Source: a bacterium | GTDB lineage: Bacteria > Bacteroidota > Bacteroidia > Bacteroidales > Muribaculaceae | Direction of reading: 5' to 3' | NCBI GenBank assembly: GCA_014802625.1 | Contig: JAAVBX010000009.1 | Location: forward strand, 1 to 33,687 | Length of the DNA stretch: 33,687 nucleotides | Part shown: piece by piece, positions 23,336 through 32,344 of the stretch | Layout: every line of letters starts with the position of its first letter | Position numbering within the stretch: position 1 is the first letter of the stretch | Notes under the pieces: model-generated | Databases searched by the model: none | Told to the model about the DNA's origin: nothing | The model's input: only the letters and a program-made list of their open reading frames with translations | Position numbers and translations under genes: made by a program

Positions 23336-25009
23336 ATGATCCGGATTTTTTGTGTCAATACAGGCCGTAGCCTCGACGTCGAGGGTGGCGCCTCTCTCGC
23401 CGATGTCGCACATCAGTTGCGCGAGGAGCTCCCCTTCTCCCCCATCTGCGCCCACGTTAACAACAAGACAGAGCATCTCTCTTTCCGTATATATGCCCCG
23501 AAACGCGTGGAGTTCATCGACGCCCGCTCCTCCGTCGGATCCCGCGTCTACGTGCGTTCCCTCTGTATGCTACTCTATCGCGCGCTCTGTGACATACTCC
23601 CCCACCCGGCTCTCCGCATCGAACACTCCATCTCCGGCGGTTACCTCTGCCGTCTCTCCGACAACGACGGCAATACGTTGACCCCCTCTCCCGAAATGCT
23701 CGCCGCGCTGAAGGAGCGCATGCGTATCCTCGTCGGGCGCGACCTTCCCTTCGAATTCAAGGAGGCTCCCGCCGATGAGGTCATCGATATCTTCCGCCGG
23801 CAGGGCCTTGACTCAAAGGTGCAACTCCTTGAGACGATGAACGACCTCTACGCAACATTCTATACCCTCGACGGCATTGCCGACAGCTATTATTCTGCCC
23901 TCGCTCCATCCACGGGGCACATTAAGGTCTTCGACATCGTGCCCTACCATGACGGGTTCCTCCTCCTCGGCCCGGATCCGGTCGACAATGATGTGCCGCG
24001 ACAACCCGTCACGCAGGAAAAGATGTATGAGGCATTCCGTTCTTACCTCCGTTTCAATCGCACTATAAAGGTCAGTGACGTCGGCGAAATGAACCGCGCC
24101 GTCCAGGCCCGGAAGGCTCCGGAACTCATCAACGTCGCCGAGGCCATGCACGAGAAGTACCTCGCCGCTATCGCCGACCGTATCGCCGACCGTAATTCGG
24201 AAGGGGGCGCCCGAGTCGTGCTCCTCGCCGGTCCATCATCTTCAGGCAAAACCACCACCACAAAACGCCTGGCCATCCAGCTGATGACCAACCTCAAGAC
24301 CCCGAAGATGATATCGCTCGACGATTATTTCGTCGACCGCGCCACCACTCCTCGCGACGAGCATGGCGACTATGACTACGAATCCCTCTACGCCCTCGAC
24401 CTCGACCGACTGAACTCCGACCTCCGCCACCTCCTCGAAGGGCGCGAAGTCAATCTCCCCACTTATAGCTTCGAGCTAGGCACCCGCATCGAGCGTCCCC
24501 GCCCTCTCCGCCTCGACCCCGACGACGTCCTCCTTATCGAGGGTATCCACGGCCTTAACCCGGAACTCACCCGCGCTCTCCCCGCCGACGACGTATTCAA
24601 GGTCTACGTCTCGGCCCTCACCTCCCTCAGCATCGACGACCATAACTGGATTTCCACCACCGACAACCGCCTGCTTCGCCGCATCGTGCGCGATCATAAA
24701 TATCGCCACACCTCCGCCATCGAGACCATCCGACGCTGGCCGAGTGTGCGCCGGGGGGAGGAAAAATGGATTTTCCCCTTCCAGGAAAACGCCGACGCCA
24801 CTTTCAATTCCTCCCTCATCTTCGAACTCGCCGTCATGAAGGCTTACGCCGAGCCTCTTCTGCGGCAGGTGCCCCACAATAATCCTCTATACGCCGAAGC
24901 CTACCGCCTGCTGAAGCTCCTCGGTTACTTCGAACCGATTCCCGCCGAACAGGTCCCCTCCACCTCTCTCCTGCGCGAATTCCTGGGAGGATCATCCTTC
25001 CATTATTGA
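23336..25009 (+). CDS. Nucleoside kinase (uridine kinase-like) with N-terminal TGS/ThrRS-like region
   Basis: This 557-residue protein has an N-terminal part that resembles the TGS and second additional domain of threonyl-tRNA synthetase. It is followed by a P-loop nucleoside kinase domain: LLAGPSSSGKTTTTKRLAIQL (Walker A at about residues 299-307), SLDDYFVDR and DDVLLIEGIHGLNPEL (Walker B/lid region). The kinase half is of the uridine kinase/phosphoribulokinase type, and such fusions are known in Bacteroidota and Thermotoga. It probably phosphorylates a nucleoside such as uridine; the substrate is not certain. ATG 23336 was chosen because ATG 23331 is followed at once by a stop. It is followed after 31 bases by mgtE. 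Confidence 0.87.
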   Translation: MIRIFCVNTGRSLDVEGGASLADVAHQLREELPFSPICAHVNNKTEHLSFRIYAPKRVEFIDARSSVGSRVYVRSLCMLLYRALCDILPHPALRIEHSISGGYLCRLSDNDGNTLTPSPEMLAALKERMRILVGRDLPFEFKEAPADEVIDIFRRQGLDSKVQLLETMNDLYATFYTLDGIADSYYSALAPSTGHIKVFDIVPYHDGFLLLGPDPVDNDVPRQPVTQEKMYEAFRSYLRFNRTIKVSDVGEMNRAVQARKAPELINVAEAMHEKYLAAIADRIADRNSEGGARVVLLAGPSSSGKTTTTKRLAIQLMTNLKTPKMISLDDYFVDRATTPRDEHGDYDYESLYALDLDRLNSDLRHLLEGREVNLPTYSFELGTRIERPRPLRLDPDDVLLIEGIHGLNPELTRALPADDVFKVYVSALTSLSIDDHNWISTTDNRLLRRIVRDHKYRHTSAIETIRRWPSVRRGEEKWIFPFQENADATFNSSLIFELAVMKAYAEPLLRQVPHNNPLYAEAYRLLKLLGYFEPIPAEQVPSTSLLREFLGGSSFHY

Positions 25010-25040
25010 TTAAGTGCATTAACGCGCTACACTCCACCAC

Positions 25041-26411
25041 ATGAAAGAGATAACCGATGAAAACATAGAGCTCCTCGAGCATCTCGCCGAGGAGCACGAC
25101 GAGGGGGCCGCACGCCGTGAGATACGCGACCTCCACCCCGCCGATATCGCCGAACTCCTCGACCAGCTGAACCTCCGCGACGCCGAATGGGTCTTCAATC
25201 TCCTCGACGATAAGGAGAAACAGGCCGAAGTCCTTATGGAACTCGACGAGGAGGACCGACGCAAACTCCTCTCAGGCATGGATCCCGAGCAGATCGGTCA
25301 TTTCATCGACCTGCTCGACACCGACGATGCCGTCGACCTTATCCAGGAACTCGACGAGGAGGACCGCGATGAGGTCATACAGCATATCGACGACATGGAG
25401 CAGGCCGGCGATATCGTCGACCTCCTGCAATATGACGAAGACACCGCCGGCGGCCTTATGGGCACCGAGATGATCGAGGTCAACGAGAACATGTCGATGC
25501 CGGAATGTATCAAGGAGATGCGACGGCAGGCCGAGGACCTCGACGATATCTATTATGTCTACGTCGTCGACGACGACCATCGGCTCAAGGGAATCCTCCC
25601 CCTGAAGAAGATGCTGACCGATCCCTCCGTCAGCAAAATCAAACACGTCATGGAGAAGGATCCCGTCTCCGTCCGCACCGACACACCCATCGAGGATGTC
25701 GCCATCGATTTCGAGAAATATGACCTCGTCGCTATGCCCGTAATCGACAGCATCGGTCGCCTCGTCGGACAAATCACCGTCGACGACGTCATGGATGAGG
25801 TGCGCGAGCAATCCGAACGTGACTATCAGCTCGCATCGGGTATCTCCAGCGACATCGATGCCGCCGACTCCGTCTTCGCCCAGACAAAGGCCCGACTCCC
25901 CTGGCTCCTTATCGGTATAATAGGCGGTATCGTCAATTCCGTCATCCTCACGGGGTTCGAGGCTCAGATTGCCGCCGTCACAGTCCTGGCCATATTCATC
26001 CCCCTCATCGGAGGCACCGGCGGTAATGTCGGCGTGCAGGCTTCGGCAATCGTCGTGCAGGGTCTGGCCAACGGCAAGCTTGAACTGAAGAACGCCGGCC
26101 GACAGATCGGCCGGGAGGTCATTGTCGCCCTGATGAACGCCGTCGTTATTTCGGCCACCGTCCTCCTCTACGTCATCATCACTCAACCTCATGCCTACGC
26201 CGTGGCCTTCGCCGTCGCCGCCTCCCTGTTCTGTGTCGTGATATTCGCCACCGTCTTCGGTACGCTCGTCCCACTGACACTTGAGAAACTGAAAATCAAC
26301 CCCGCGCTCGCCACCGGTCCCTTCATTCAGATCACGAATGATGTCGTCGGTCTGTTGATATATGTCGCCATGTCTACCTGGATGCTCTCCCTCATACCCC
26401 TTGACGCATGA
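25041..26411 (+). CDS. mgtE: Magnesium transporter MgtE
   Basis: The 456-residue protein has the MgtE layout: an N domain (about residues 15-130, with repeated ELDEEDRRKLLS and LLDTDDAVDLIQELDEEDR), two CBS domains (about 135-260), and five membrane helices from about 285 to 455. IPLIGGTGGNVGVQASAIVVQGLA is the conserved pore segment. The acidic N domain and CBS pair close the channel when Mg2+ is high. It is preceded by the nucleoside kinase gene, and its stop overlaps the mutS start by 4 bases (ATGA), so the two are translationally coupled. Confidence 0.96.
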   Translation: MKEITDENIELLEHLAEEHDEGAARREIRDLHPADIAELLDQLNLRDAEWVFNLLDDKEKQAEVLMELDEEDRRKLLSGMDPEQIGHFIDLLDTDDAVDLIQELDEEDRDEVIQHIDDMEQAGDIVDLLQYDEDTAGGLMGTEMIEVNENMSMPECIKEMRRQAEDLDDIYYVYVVDDDHRLKGILPLKKMLTDPSVSKIKHVMEKDPVSVRTDTPIEDVAIDFEKYDLVAMPVIDSIGRLVGQITVDDVMDEVREQSERDYQLASGISSDIDAADSVFAQTKARLPWLLIGIIGGIVNSVILTGFEAQIAAVTVLAIFIPLIGGTGGNVGVQASAIVVQGLANGKLELKNAGRQIGREVIVALMNAVVISATVLLYVIITQPHAYAVAFAVAASLFCVVIFATVFGTLVPLTLEKLKINPALATGPFIQITNDVVGLLIYVAMSTWMLSLIPLDA

Positions 26412-29071
26412 AGAATGAGACCCCCCTGATGAAGCAGTATGCCGAGATGAAGAAAAAGCATCCCGATGCCATACTCCTGTTCCGTGTCGGCGATTTCTAC
26501 GAGACTTTCTCCGACGACGCCATCGCCGCCAGCGAAATCCTCGGCATCACCCTCACGCGCCGGGGAAACGGTGCGGCGACTTCTGTCGAACTCGCCGGTT
26601 TCCCCCACCACGCCCTCGATACATATCTCCCGAAACTCGTCAGAGCCGGACGCAGGGTAGCGATTTGCGAGCAACTCGAAGACCCCAAGCTTACCAAAAA
26701 ACTCGTAAAACGTGGCATCACCGAACTCGTCACCCCCGGCGTCAATCTCAACGACACGACTCTCCCTCCGCGTGAGAATAATTTCCTCGCCGGCCTACAC
26801 TTCGGCCGCCCTGACAAGAAGGGAAACTTCTCCGTCGGAGTGGCTTTCCTCGACCTCACCACCGGCGAATTTCTCTGCTCTCAGGGTTCCCCTGATTTCA
26901 TCGACAAACTCCTCACGTCAATCGCTCCGAAGGAAATCCTGCGTATGCGCGGCACACGCCGCCTTTGCGAGGAATTCATCCATCAGAAAAGCATTTTCAA
27001 CGAGCAGGAAGACTGGATCTATACCTCCGAGGCCGCACGCGAACGCCTGCTGCGCCAGTTCGCCACTGATTCTCTGAAGGGCTTCGGTGTCGACGACCTT
27101 GAGGAGGCAGTCATCGCCGCGGGTTCGCTGCTTCACTACCTCGACTTCACCTCTCACACCCATACCCGCCATATCACCTCTCTCGGACGCATCGATTCGG
27201 GACTCTACATGCACCTCGACAAGTTCACGATGCGTAATCTCGAGCTCCTCGCCCCGGCCGGCGAAGGGGGAATGTCGCTTGTCGATGTCCTCGACCGTTG
27301 CGTGACCCCCATGGGTTCGCGAATGCTGAAAAGGTGGGTGGCCATGCCCCTGCTCGACATCCGGCAGATCTCCTCGCGTCAGGATTGTATCGAATATTTC
27401 TTCCGCGACCCCTCCCTGCGCGAGAATCTCACCGACCGCCTGCGCCGCGTCGGCGACCTCGGACGCCTTGCCGGCCGCGTATCCTCCCAGCGCGTCAATC
27501 CGCGTGAACTCCTCTCCCTGGCCACCGCGCTGAGTGAGATGGGGGCCATCCGCGACGCTCTATCCCCCATCCCCTCTCCACCCCTCGCCCGCGTCGGCAA
27601 GGAAATCGCCCCGTGTGCCGATGCCGTCGCCGACATCCGCCGGGTCATAATGCCCGATCCCCCGGCATCCGTCGGCAAAGGCCATTACATCGCCGAGGGG
27701 GTCAATGCCGAACTCGACCGCCTGCGCTCCATATCCTCCAACTCCCGGCAAGCCCTTCAGGATATTCTCGAACGCGAGACGGCAGCCTCCGGCATTCCAT
27801 CCCTTAAATTGGGTTTCAACAATGTCCATGGCTACTACATCGAGGTGCGCAACACCCATAAGGACAAGGTGCCTGACTCCTGGACACGACGACAGACCCT
27901 CGTCGGAGCCGAACGCTACATCACTCCCGAGCTGAAACAATGCGAGGCCGATATACTCAATGCCAAGGAGAACATCGAGATTATCGAACGCCGCGAATAT
28001 ATAAATCTCCTCGAACGCCTCACCGCCATCATAGCCGACATCGTGCGTGATGCCGCCATCGCCGCCGAAATCGACGTCTACCTCTCTCTCTCCGCCGTTG
28101 CCGAGGAACAACGCTATGCCCGCCCCGTGCTCGATGACTCTATGTCGCTCGAAATCACCGAGGGGCGCCACCCCGTCATAGAGAAACGCCTCCCTCCGGG
28201 CGAGGCCTATGTCGCCAACTCCCTCACCCTCGATTCCGACACGCGCCAGATAATGATGATCACCGGCCCCAACATGAGCGGTAAGTCAGCTCTCCTGCGC
28301 CAGACGGCCCTCATCGTCCTCATGGCCCAGACGGGCAGCTTCGTCCCCGCCGATGCCGCCCGTATCGGCATCGTCGACCGTATCATGACTCGTGTCGGAG
28401 CCTCCGACAATATCTCCGGCGGTGAATCCACTTTCATGGTCGAGATGAACGAGGCCGCCGCCATCCTCAACAATATGTCTCCCCGATCCCTGATTCTCTT
28501 CGACGAACTCGGTCGCGGAACATCCACCTACGACGGCATATCCATCGCCTGGGCTATCGTGGAGCATATCCACGACAATGGCCGTGTGCGCCCCAAGACC
28601 CTTTTCGCCACCCATTATCATGAGCTCAACGAGATGGAGAAAACTTTTCCGCGTGTCAAGAATTTCAACGTCTCCGTCAGCGAGCTTGACGGCAAGGTGG
28701 TCTTCATGCGCAAGCTCAAGCCCGGCGGATCGGAGCATAGCTTCGGCATCCACGTGGCCCGTCTGGCCGGAATGCCGAAATCTATCGTGAAGCGGGCCTC
28801 CGAGGTGCTCCGGCAGCTTGAGGATAGCGCCGCCAATCCCGTAGCGCGCACGAAGCCTGCGCCCCCCGGGAAAGCCGCCGCCCGTAAGGCCGACACATCA
28901 TCCATCACCCCGCAGGAGGCCGTGCAGCTCTCGATTTTCCAGCTCGACGACCCCCTTCTCGGGCAGATGCGCGATCGCCTGCTCGGACTGAGCATCGACA
29001 ACCTCACCCCGCTGCAGGCCCTTACCACTCTCCATGAACTGCGCTCACTCCTGACCGGGAAGGAGGAATAA
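26408..29071 (+). CDS. mutS: DNA mismatch repair protein MutS
   Basis: This protein of 887 residues has all MutS domains. The mismatch-reading Phe-x-Glu is in GDFYETF (Phe30, Glu32). The ATPase has TGPNMSGKSALLRQT (Walker A, about residues 619-627), DNISGGESTF (the signature region) and LILFDELGRGTSTYDG (Walker B, near residue 695). The C terminus ends with a short Pro/Ala-rich linker and a helical tail for tetramer formation. MutS scans for mismatches and recruits MutL. The start overlaps mgtE by 4 bases. The last 27 bases overlap the end of the TatD-type gene on the other strand. Confidence 0.97.
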   Translation: MKNETPLMKQYAEMKKKHPDAILLFRVGDFYETFSDDAIAASEILGITLTRRGNGAATSVELAGFPHHALDTYLPKLVRAGRRVAICEQLEDPKLTKKLVKRGITELVTPGVNLNDTTLPPRENNFLAGLHFGRPDKKGNFSVGVAFLDLTTGEFLCSQGSPDFIDKLLTSIAPKEILRMRGTRRLCEEFIHQKSIFNEQEDWIYTSEAARERLLRQFATDSLKGFGVDDLEEAVIAAGSLLHYLDFTSHTHTRHITSLGRIDSGLYMHLDKFTMRNLELLAPAGEGGMSLVDVLDRCVTPMGSRMLKRWVAMPLLDIRQISSRQDCIEYFFRDPSLRENLTDRLRRVGDLGRLAGRVSSQRVNPRELLSLATALSEMGAIRDALSPIPSPPLARVGKEIAPCADAVADIRRVIMPDPPASVGKGHYIAEGVNAELDRLRSISSNSRQALQDILERETAASGIPSLKLGFNNVHGYYIEVRNTHKDKVPDSWTRRQTLVGAERYITPELKQCEADILNAKENIEIIERREYINLLERLTAIIADIVRDAAIAAEIDVYLSLSAVAEEQRYARPVLDDSMSLEITEGRHPVIEKRLPPGEAYVANSLTLDSDTRQIMMITGPNMSGKSALLRQTALIVLMAQTGSFVPADAARIGIVDRIMTRVGASDNISGGESTFMVEMNEAAAILNNMSPRSLILFDELGRGTSTYDGISIAWAIVEHIHDNGRVRPKTLFATHYHELNEMEKTFPRVKNFNVSVSELDGKVVFMRKLKPGGSEHSFGIHVARLAGMPKSIVKRASEVLRQLEDSAANPVARTKPAPPGKAAARKADTSSITPQEAVQLSIFQLDDPLLGQMRDRLLGLSIDNLTPLQALTTLHELRSLLTGKEE

Positions 29072-29755
29072 CCGTCGCATATTGGCGGCCAGAAGGTCGG
29101 GCGTCACATCCTCACGTGCCGTCTGCAGAGCGGCTATGACATCCTGGATGCGCTCCGGCGCCTCGTCGGTCTCCGCAAGCAGCAGCTCCGCCGGACATGC
29201 CGACAGGCTCGCCGCATTGAATTGCGCCCCGAAACTGATGTATATCCCCTGCTCCACGAGCATCTGCAGCACCGTCGGCTTCCCCCGGAAGCCATGGATT
29301 ATCCACGCCTGCTTCGGATTCATATCCTTCTTCACCCCGATAATCATATCCTGAGCCTTGACGCAATGGATAATGAGGGGTTTCCCCAGTCGCTCGCTCA
29401 GCTCCACATGCTGACGGAAGGCATTGAGCTGACCCGCCATCGGTGCTCCGCCGCTATGCACCGTGTCGATGCCCGTCTCTCCTATGGCAAGCACATCCCG
29501 ACGGCTCGCCGCCGCCTCCAGCGCGCTCAGGCGCGCCGGGTCGGCTCCCCCTATCCCGTGCAGAGTCCAGGGGTGCAGCCCGACGGAGTAGAACTGCGCC
29601 GGATACAATCCCTCGGCCGGAAGATCCGCCGGATCCAAGGCCACTATCCCCTCCGGCTGGGGCGCCGGATGATGCGTGTGTACATCGAGCAGGATACGCG
29701 GATGAGCCGTGCTCTCCCCCGTCCCGAGCCCCTCTAAAGCTGATATTTCATTCAT
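29045..29755 (-). CDS. TatD-family metal-dependent hydrolase
   Basis: The 236-residue protein has TatD motifs: LLDVHTHH near residue 22 (metal site), GETGID near residue 92, HC (PLIIHCVKAQD), IHGFRG and the late ETDEAPE with its catalytic Asp. TatD proteins are 3'-to-5' exonuclease-like or related phosphoesterases. The usual ending N..RLF is present (ANMRRLF). An N-terminal extension of about 20 residues before ILLDVH makes the start uncertain. It faces mutS and overlaps its last 27 bases. It probably cleaves DNA or a phosphoester; the substrate is not visible. Confidence 0.85.
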   Translation of the reverse strand: MNEISALEGLGTGESTAHPRILLDVHTHHPAPQPEGIVALDPADLPAEGLYPAQFYSVGLHPWTLHGIGGADPARLSALEAAASRRDVLAIGETGIDTVHSGGAPMAGQLNAFRQHVELSERLGKPLIIHCVKAQDMIIGVKKDMNPKQAWIIHGFRGKPTVLQMLVEQGIYISFGAQFNAASLSACPAELLLAETDEAPERIQDVIAALQTAREDVTPDLLAANMRRLFLLPGQE

Positions 29756-29820
29756 ATTCGTCTGATATTGGTGTATGGAATAAACAATTTAACGCTCATT
29801 AACGTTTTAATCAAGTGTTA

Positions 29821-29852
29821 TTGCATTTAATGGATTTACTCCGTTATATTTG
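29821..29852 (+). promoter_or_regulatory. Promoter of the Ig-like lipoprotein gene
   Basis: TTG (29821-29823), 21 bases, then TATATTTG (29845-29852) fits the Bacteroidota consensus. It lies about 80 bases before the start at 29935. Confidence 0.7.
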
Positions 29853-29934
29853 CCGTGTCTACGATAGTCGGGAGCCGGCTCCTGCAACGACATCATTCAT
29901 AAGTGATTTAAACAAAATTATAACAATCAGAAAA

Positions 29935-30762
29935 ATGAAAAAATTTTTCATGCTGCTCGTGGCAGCTCTTCCGCTGGTGTTCGCTTCATGCGGCGACGAC
30001 AACGACGATGATGACGTGGTGCCCACCATCAATCTCAGCCTCACCTCCGTATCGATGAACTACGGCGATACCTACTCCGACATAAAATGCTACGACGCTG
30101 CCGGAAAGGAAATCAAGAAAGCCACATGGACCGTGGCCGATGATTTCATCGCCACTGTCGATTCCAAGACCGGCGAACTCACCGCCAAGCATGTAGGCGA
30201 GACCACCGTCAAGGCCATATATGAGAATGCCACCGCCACTGCCAAGGTAGTCGTAAAGGCCACTGACAATGGCTTCACCATGCCCCTCCTCACATTCGGC
30301 TCTTCCGTAGCCCAGGTGAAGGCCGCCATGGATAAGGCTCCCTTCCTCGGATATGTAGAGCCCACTGCCGGTTTCGATGTGGCCGACGCTCTCTCTTACT
30401 CTACCAAGACCACCATCTATCCCCTCTATGGCTATGGCTTCGAGAACGATCGTCTCGTAAGCTCCTCTCTCACCTGCGCCGAAGGCACCGATGCCAATCT
30501 CTCCCTCACCAAGTTCCTCGGCCAGTATTACAAGCCCTACGACCCCGAGAAGGGCGACGAATATACCACCTATCTCTGCAACGCCAATAATGTCGATCAG
30601 GCTACTGTCCTCGTTGAGATGAGCACTCTCGACAGCGGCCAGGACTACGTCATCTGGGTGCCCGCAGCCGGCACGAAGACTCGCGCCACAGGTGCATTCC
30701 AGGCCTCCGATTTCGAAAAGGCCCGCGAGATTATCCGCGCCCAGGTCAATAGCCTCAAATAA
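29935..30762 (+). CDS. Lipoprotein with Ig-like (BIG2-like) domain
   Basis: From ATG 29935 the protein has 275 residues. A longer upstream reading is rejected because MKKFFMLLVAALPLVFASCGDDNDDDD is a lipoprotein signal whose SCGDD invites surface or outer-membrane export in Bacteroidota. A bacterial Ig-like domain follows at about residues 28-105 (TINLSLTSVSMNYGDTY, ATWTVADDFIATVDSKTGELTAKHVGETTVKA). The rest (about residues 110-275) is not recognised. It is likely a cell-surface protein. It is followed by a second lipoprotein gene on the same strand, 35 bases later. Confidence 0.85.
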   Translation: MKKFFMLLVAALPLVFASCGDDNDDDDVVPTINLSLTSVSMNYGDTYSDIKCYDAAGKEIKKATWTVADDFIATVDSKTGELTAKHVGETTVKAIYENATATAKVVVKATDNGFTMPLLTFGSSVAQVKAAMDKAPFLGYVEPTAGFDVADALSYSTKTTIYPLYGYGFENDRLVSSSLTCAEGTDANLSLTKFLGQYYKPYDPEKGDEYTTYLCNANNVDQATVLVEMSTLDSGQDYVIWVPAAGTKTRATGAFQASDFEKAREIIRAQVNSLK

Positions 30763-30797
30763 TCCAAGTATTATTACAATATCAAAATCAAACGACT

Positions 30798-31310
30798 ATG
30801 AACAAGATTTTTGGAATCCTCTGCGCAGGTTCGATCGCTTTGATCGCCACTTCCTGCGGCGGCAACAAGGCCGCTGAAAATGACTCTCTCAATTCCGACA
30901 GCGTGATCACTGCCGTTGAGGAAGTCGTTGAGATTGACTCCCTCTCCCCCGACTCTGCCGCTGTCACCGAGATGACCGCCGTCGAAGAGGTTGCCGCTCC
31001 CGCAGCCGAGGCTGCCGGCGCTAGCAAGGAGGCTGTGAAGGGTGCGGCCGCCGCTACTGCCACAAAGGCATCCTCAGTTGCCGACAAGGCTTCTGACGCT
31101 GCCAAGAATGCTGTCGATGCCGCTAAGAATGAGGCTAAGAAAGCTGAATCAGCTGCCACCGGCGCTGCCGCCAAGGCTGCCGATGCCGCCAAGTCTGTAG
31201 CCGAGAAGAGCAAGGAGGCTGTGCAGAAGACTGCCGACGACGCTGCCGCAAAGGCTAAGAAGGCTGCCGCCGACGCCCGTAAGAAAGCTCTTGAGGAGAT
31301 GAATAAATAA
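30798..31310 (+). CDS. Alanine/lysine-rich lipoprotein, histone H1-like
   Basis: This 170-residue protein has a lipoprotein signal (MNKIFGILCAGSIALIATSCGG) and an acidic Ser/Asp/Glu-rich segment to about residue 75. A long helix-forming region follows, rich in Ala and Lys with repeats such as AAKNAVDAAKNEAKKAES and AKAADAAKSVAEKSKEA (about residues 80-165). Such sequences resemble late embryogenesis (LEA) or histone H1-type tails and probably form a long amphipathic helix. The lipid anchor suggests an envelope protein. It ends in a strong terminator. Confidence 0.8.
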   Translation: MNKIFGILCAGSIALIATSCGGNKAAENDSLNSDSVITAVEEVVEIDSLSPDSAAVTEMTAVEEVAAPAAEAAGASKEAVKGAAAATATKASSVADKASDAAKNAVDAAKNEAKKAESAATGAAAKAADAAKSVAEKSKEAVQKTADDAAAKAKKAAADARKKALEEMNK

Positions 31311-31330
31311 TTCTCCCCTCCAATACGCAA

Positions 31331-31373
31331 TAAAGAAGCCGACCCGGTCTGACCGAGTCGGCTTCTTTATTTT
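31331..31373 (+). terminator. Terminator of the two lipoprotein genes
   Basis: TAAAGAAGCCGAC (31331-31343) pairs with GTCGGCTTCTTTA (31357-31369), followed by TTTT. It may also serve the fructokinase gene that converges from the other side. Confidence 0.9.
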
Positions 31374-31393
31374 GTGTATTTTTTCGGCTGCTT

Positions 31394-32278
31394 TTACGCC
31401 GTCAGATGCCCCGGAAGCACCGGCATCGCGCCGTTCTGCGTGCAGACGTAAGCCGAGGTCTCCACTGCCGTATGGTGGGCCTCCTTCACGGAGCGACCCT
31501 TCAGTATGCTTGAGATGAACGCCGCCGTGAAGCTGTCGCCGGCCCCGACCGTGTCGGCCACCTCTACCACCGGTGTCGGCTGGAACGACACGTTCCCCGG
31601 GGTGAAGACGTAGCTGCCGTTGATACCGCAGGTCAGTATCAGCATCTTGAGGTTATATTTCCCCAGCAGTATCCAGCATTTATCCTGAAGATCAATGCCG
31701 GGATATCCGAACATGCGCGACACCGTCACCAATTCCTCGTCGTTGATTTTTAACACGTTGCAACGCTCCATCGATTCCGTGAGCACCTCCTTCGTATAGA
31801 AACCCTGGCGCAGGTTGACGTCGAATACCACGAGCGTATCCGGATCATCCTTCGGCATGGCGTCAAGGAAGCGGCTGATTGTCGTGCGGCTGACGATGTT
31901 GCGCTGGGCCAGCGAGCCGAAGCATACCGCCTTCGTGCGCGACGCCAGTTCCTCGAGTTCCGGCGTGAAGGGAATGTTATCCCATGCCACATTCTCTTTT
32001 ATATCATATTGCGGCACTCCGTTCTGGTCCAGTTCCACGAGCACCGTCCCTGTCGGATAGGGCACCGTCGCCAGATTATACGTCAGCTCCTTATTGTTGA
32101 AATTATCCAATATTTCCTGACCTAACGCATCCTCTCCGATCGCGCTGACCACACATGAGTCAAGACCGAACTGCGAGACGTGATAAGCGAAATTCGCCGG
32201 CGCGCCCCCTATTTTTTTCCCTTCGGGGAGCACATCCCAGAGTGCCTCTCCCATTCCTACGACTATTTTATCTTTCAT
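31394..32278 (-). CDS. Carbohydrate kinase of the PfkB family (probable fructokinase)
   Basis: The product is 294 residues with PfkB signatures: GGAPANFAYHVSQFG at about 24-38 and the C-terminal motif DTVGAGDSFTAAF, whose Asp is the catalytic base. The N-terminal KIVVGMGEALWDVLPEG is common to fructokinases. It phosphorylates a sugar such as fructose with ATP. It starts 66 bases after the MFS sugar transporter stop and is probably in one operon with it, which supports a role in uptake and use of a hexose. Confidence 0.9.
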   Translation of the reverse strand: MKDKIVVGMGEALWDVLPEGKKIGGAPANFAYHVSQFGLDSCVVSAIGEDALGQEILDNFNNKELTYNLATVPYPTGTVLVELDQNGVPQYDIKENVAWDNIPFTPELEELASRTKAVCFGSLAQRNIVSRTTISRFLDAMPKDDPDTLVVFDVNLRQGFYTKEVLTESMERCNVLKINDEELVTVSRMFGYPGIDLQDKCWILLGKYNLKMLILTCGINGSYVFTPGNVSFQPTPVVEVADTVGAGDSFTAAFISSILKGRSVKEAHHTAVETSAYVCTQNGAMPVLPGHLTA

Positions 32279-32344
32279 ATCGGGTTTGTAAGTTTTATTA
32301 TTTTCCGGATTTTAAGGTTATCCTATGCCATATACAACGGCAAT

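Noticed and set aside
29815..29934. Longer start of the Ig-like lipoprotein at 29815
   Set aside because: It would put 40 residues before a clear lipoprotein signal and would start upstream of the promoter -7 element.
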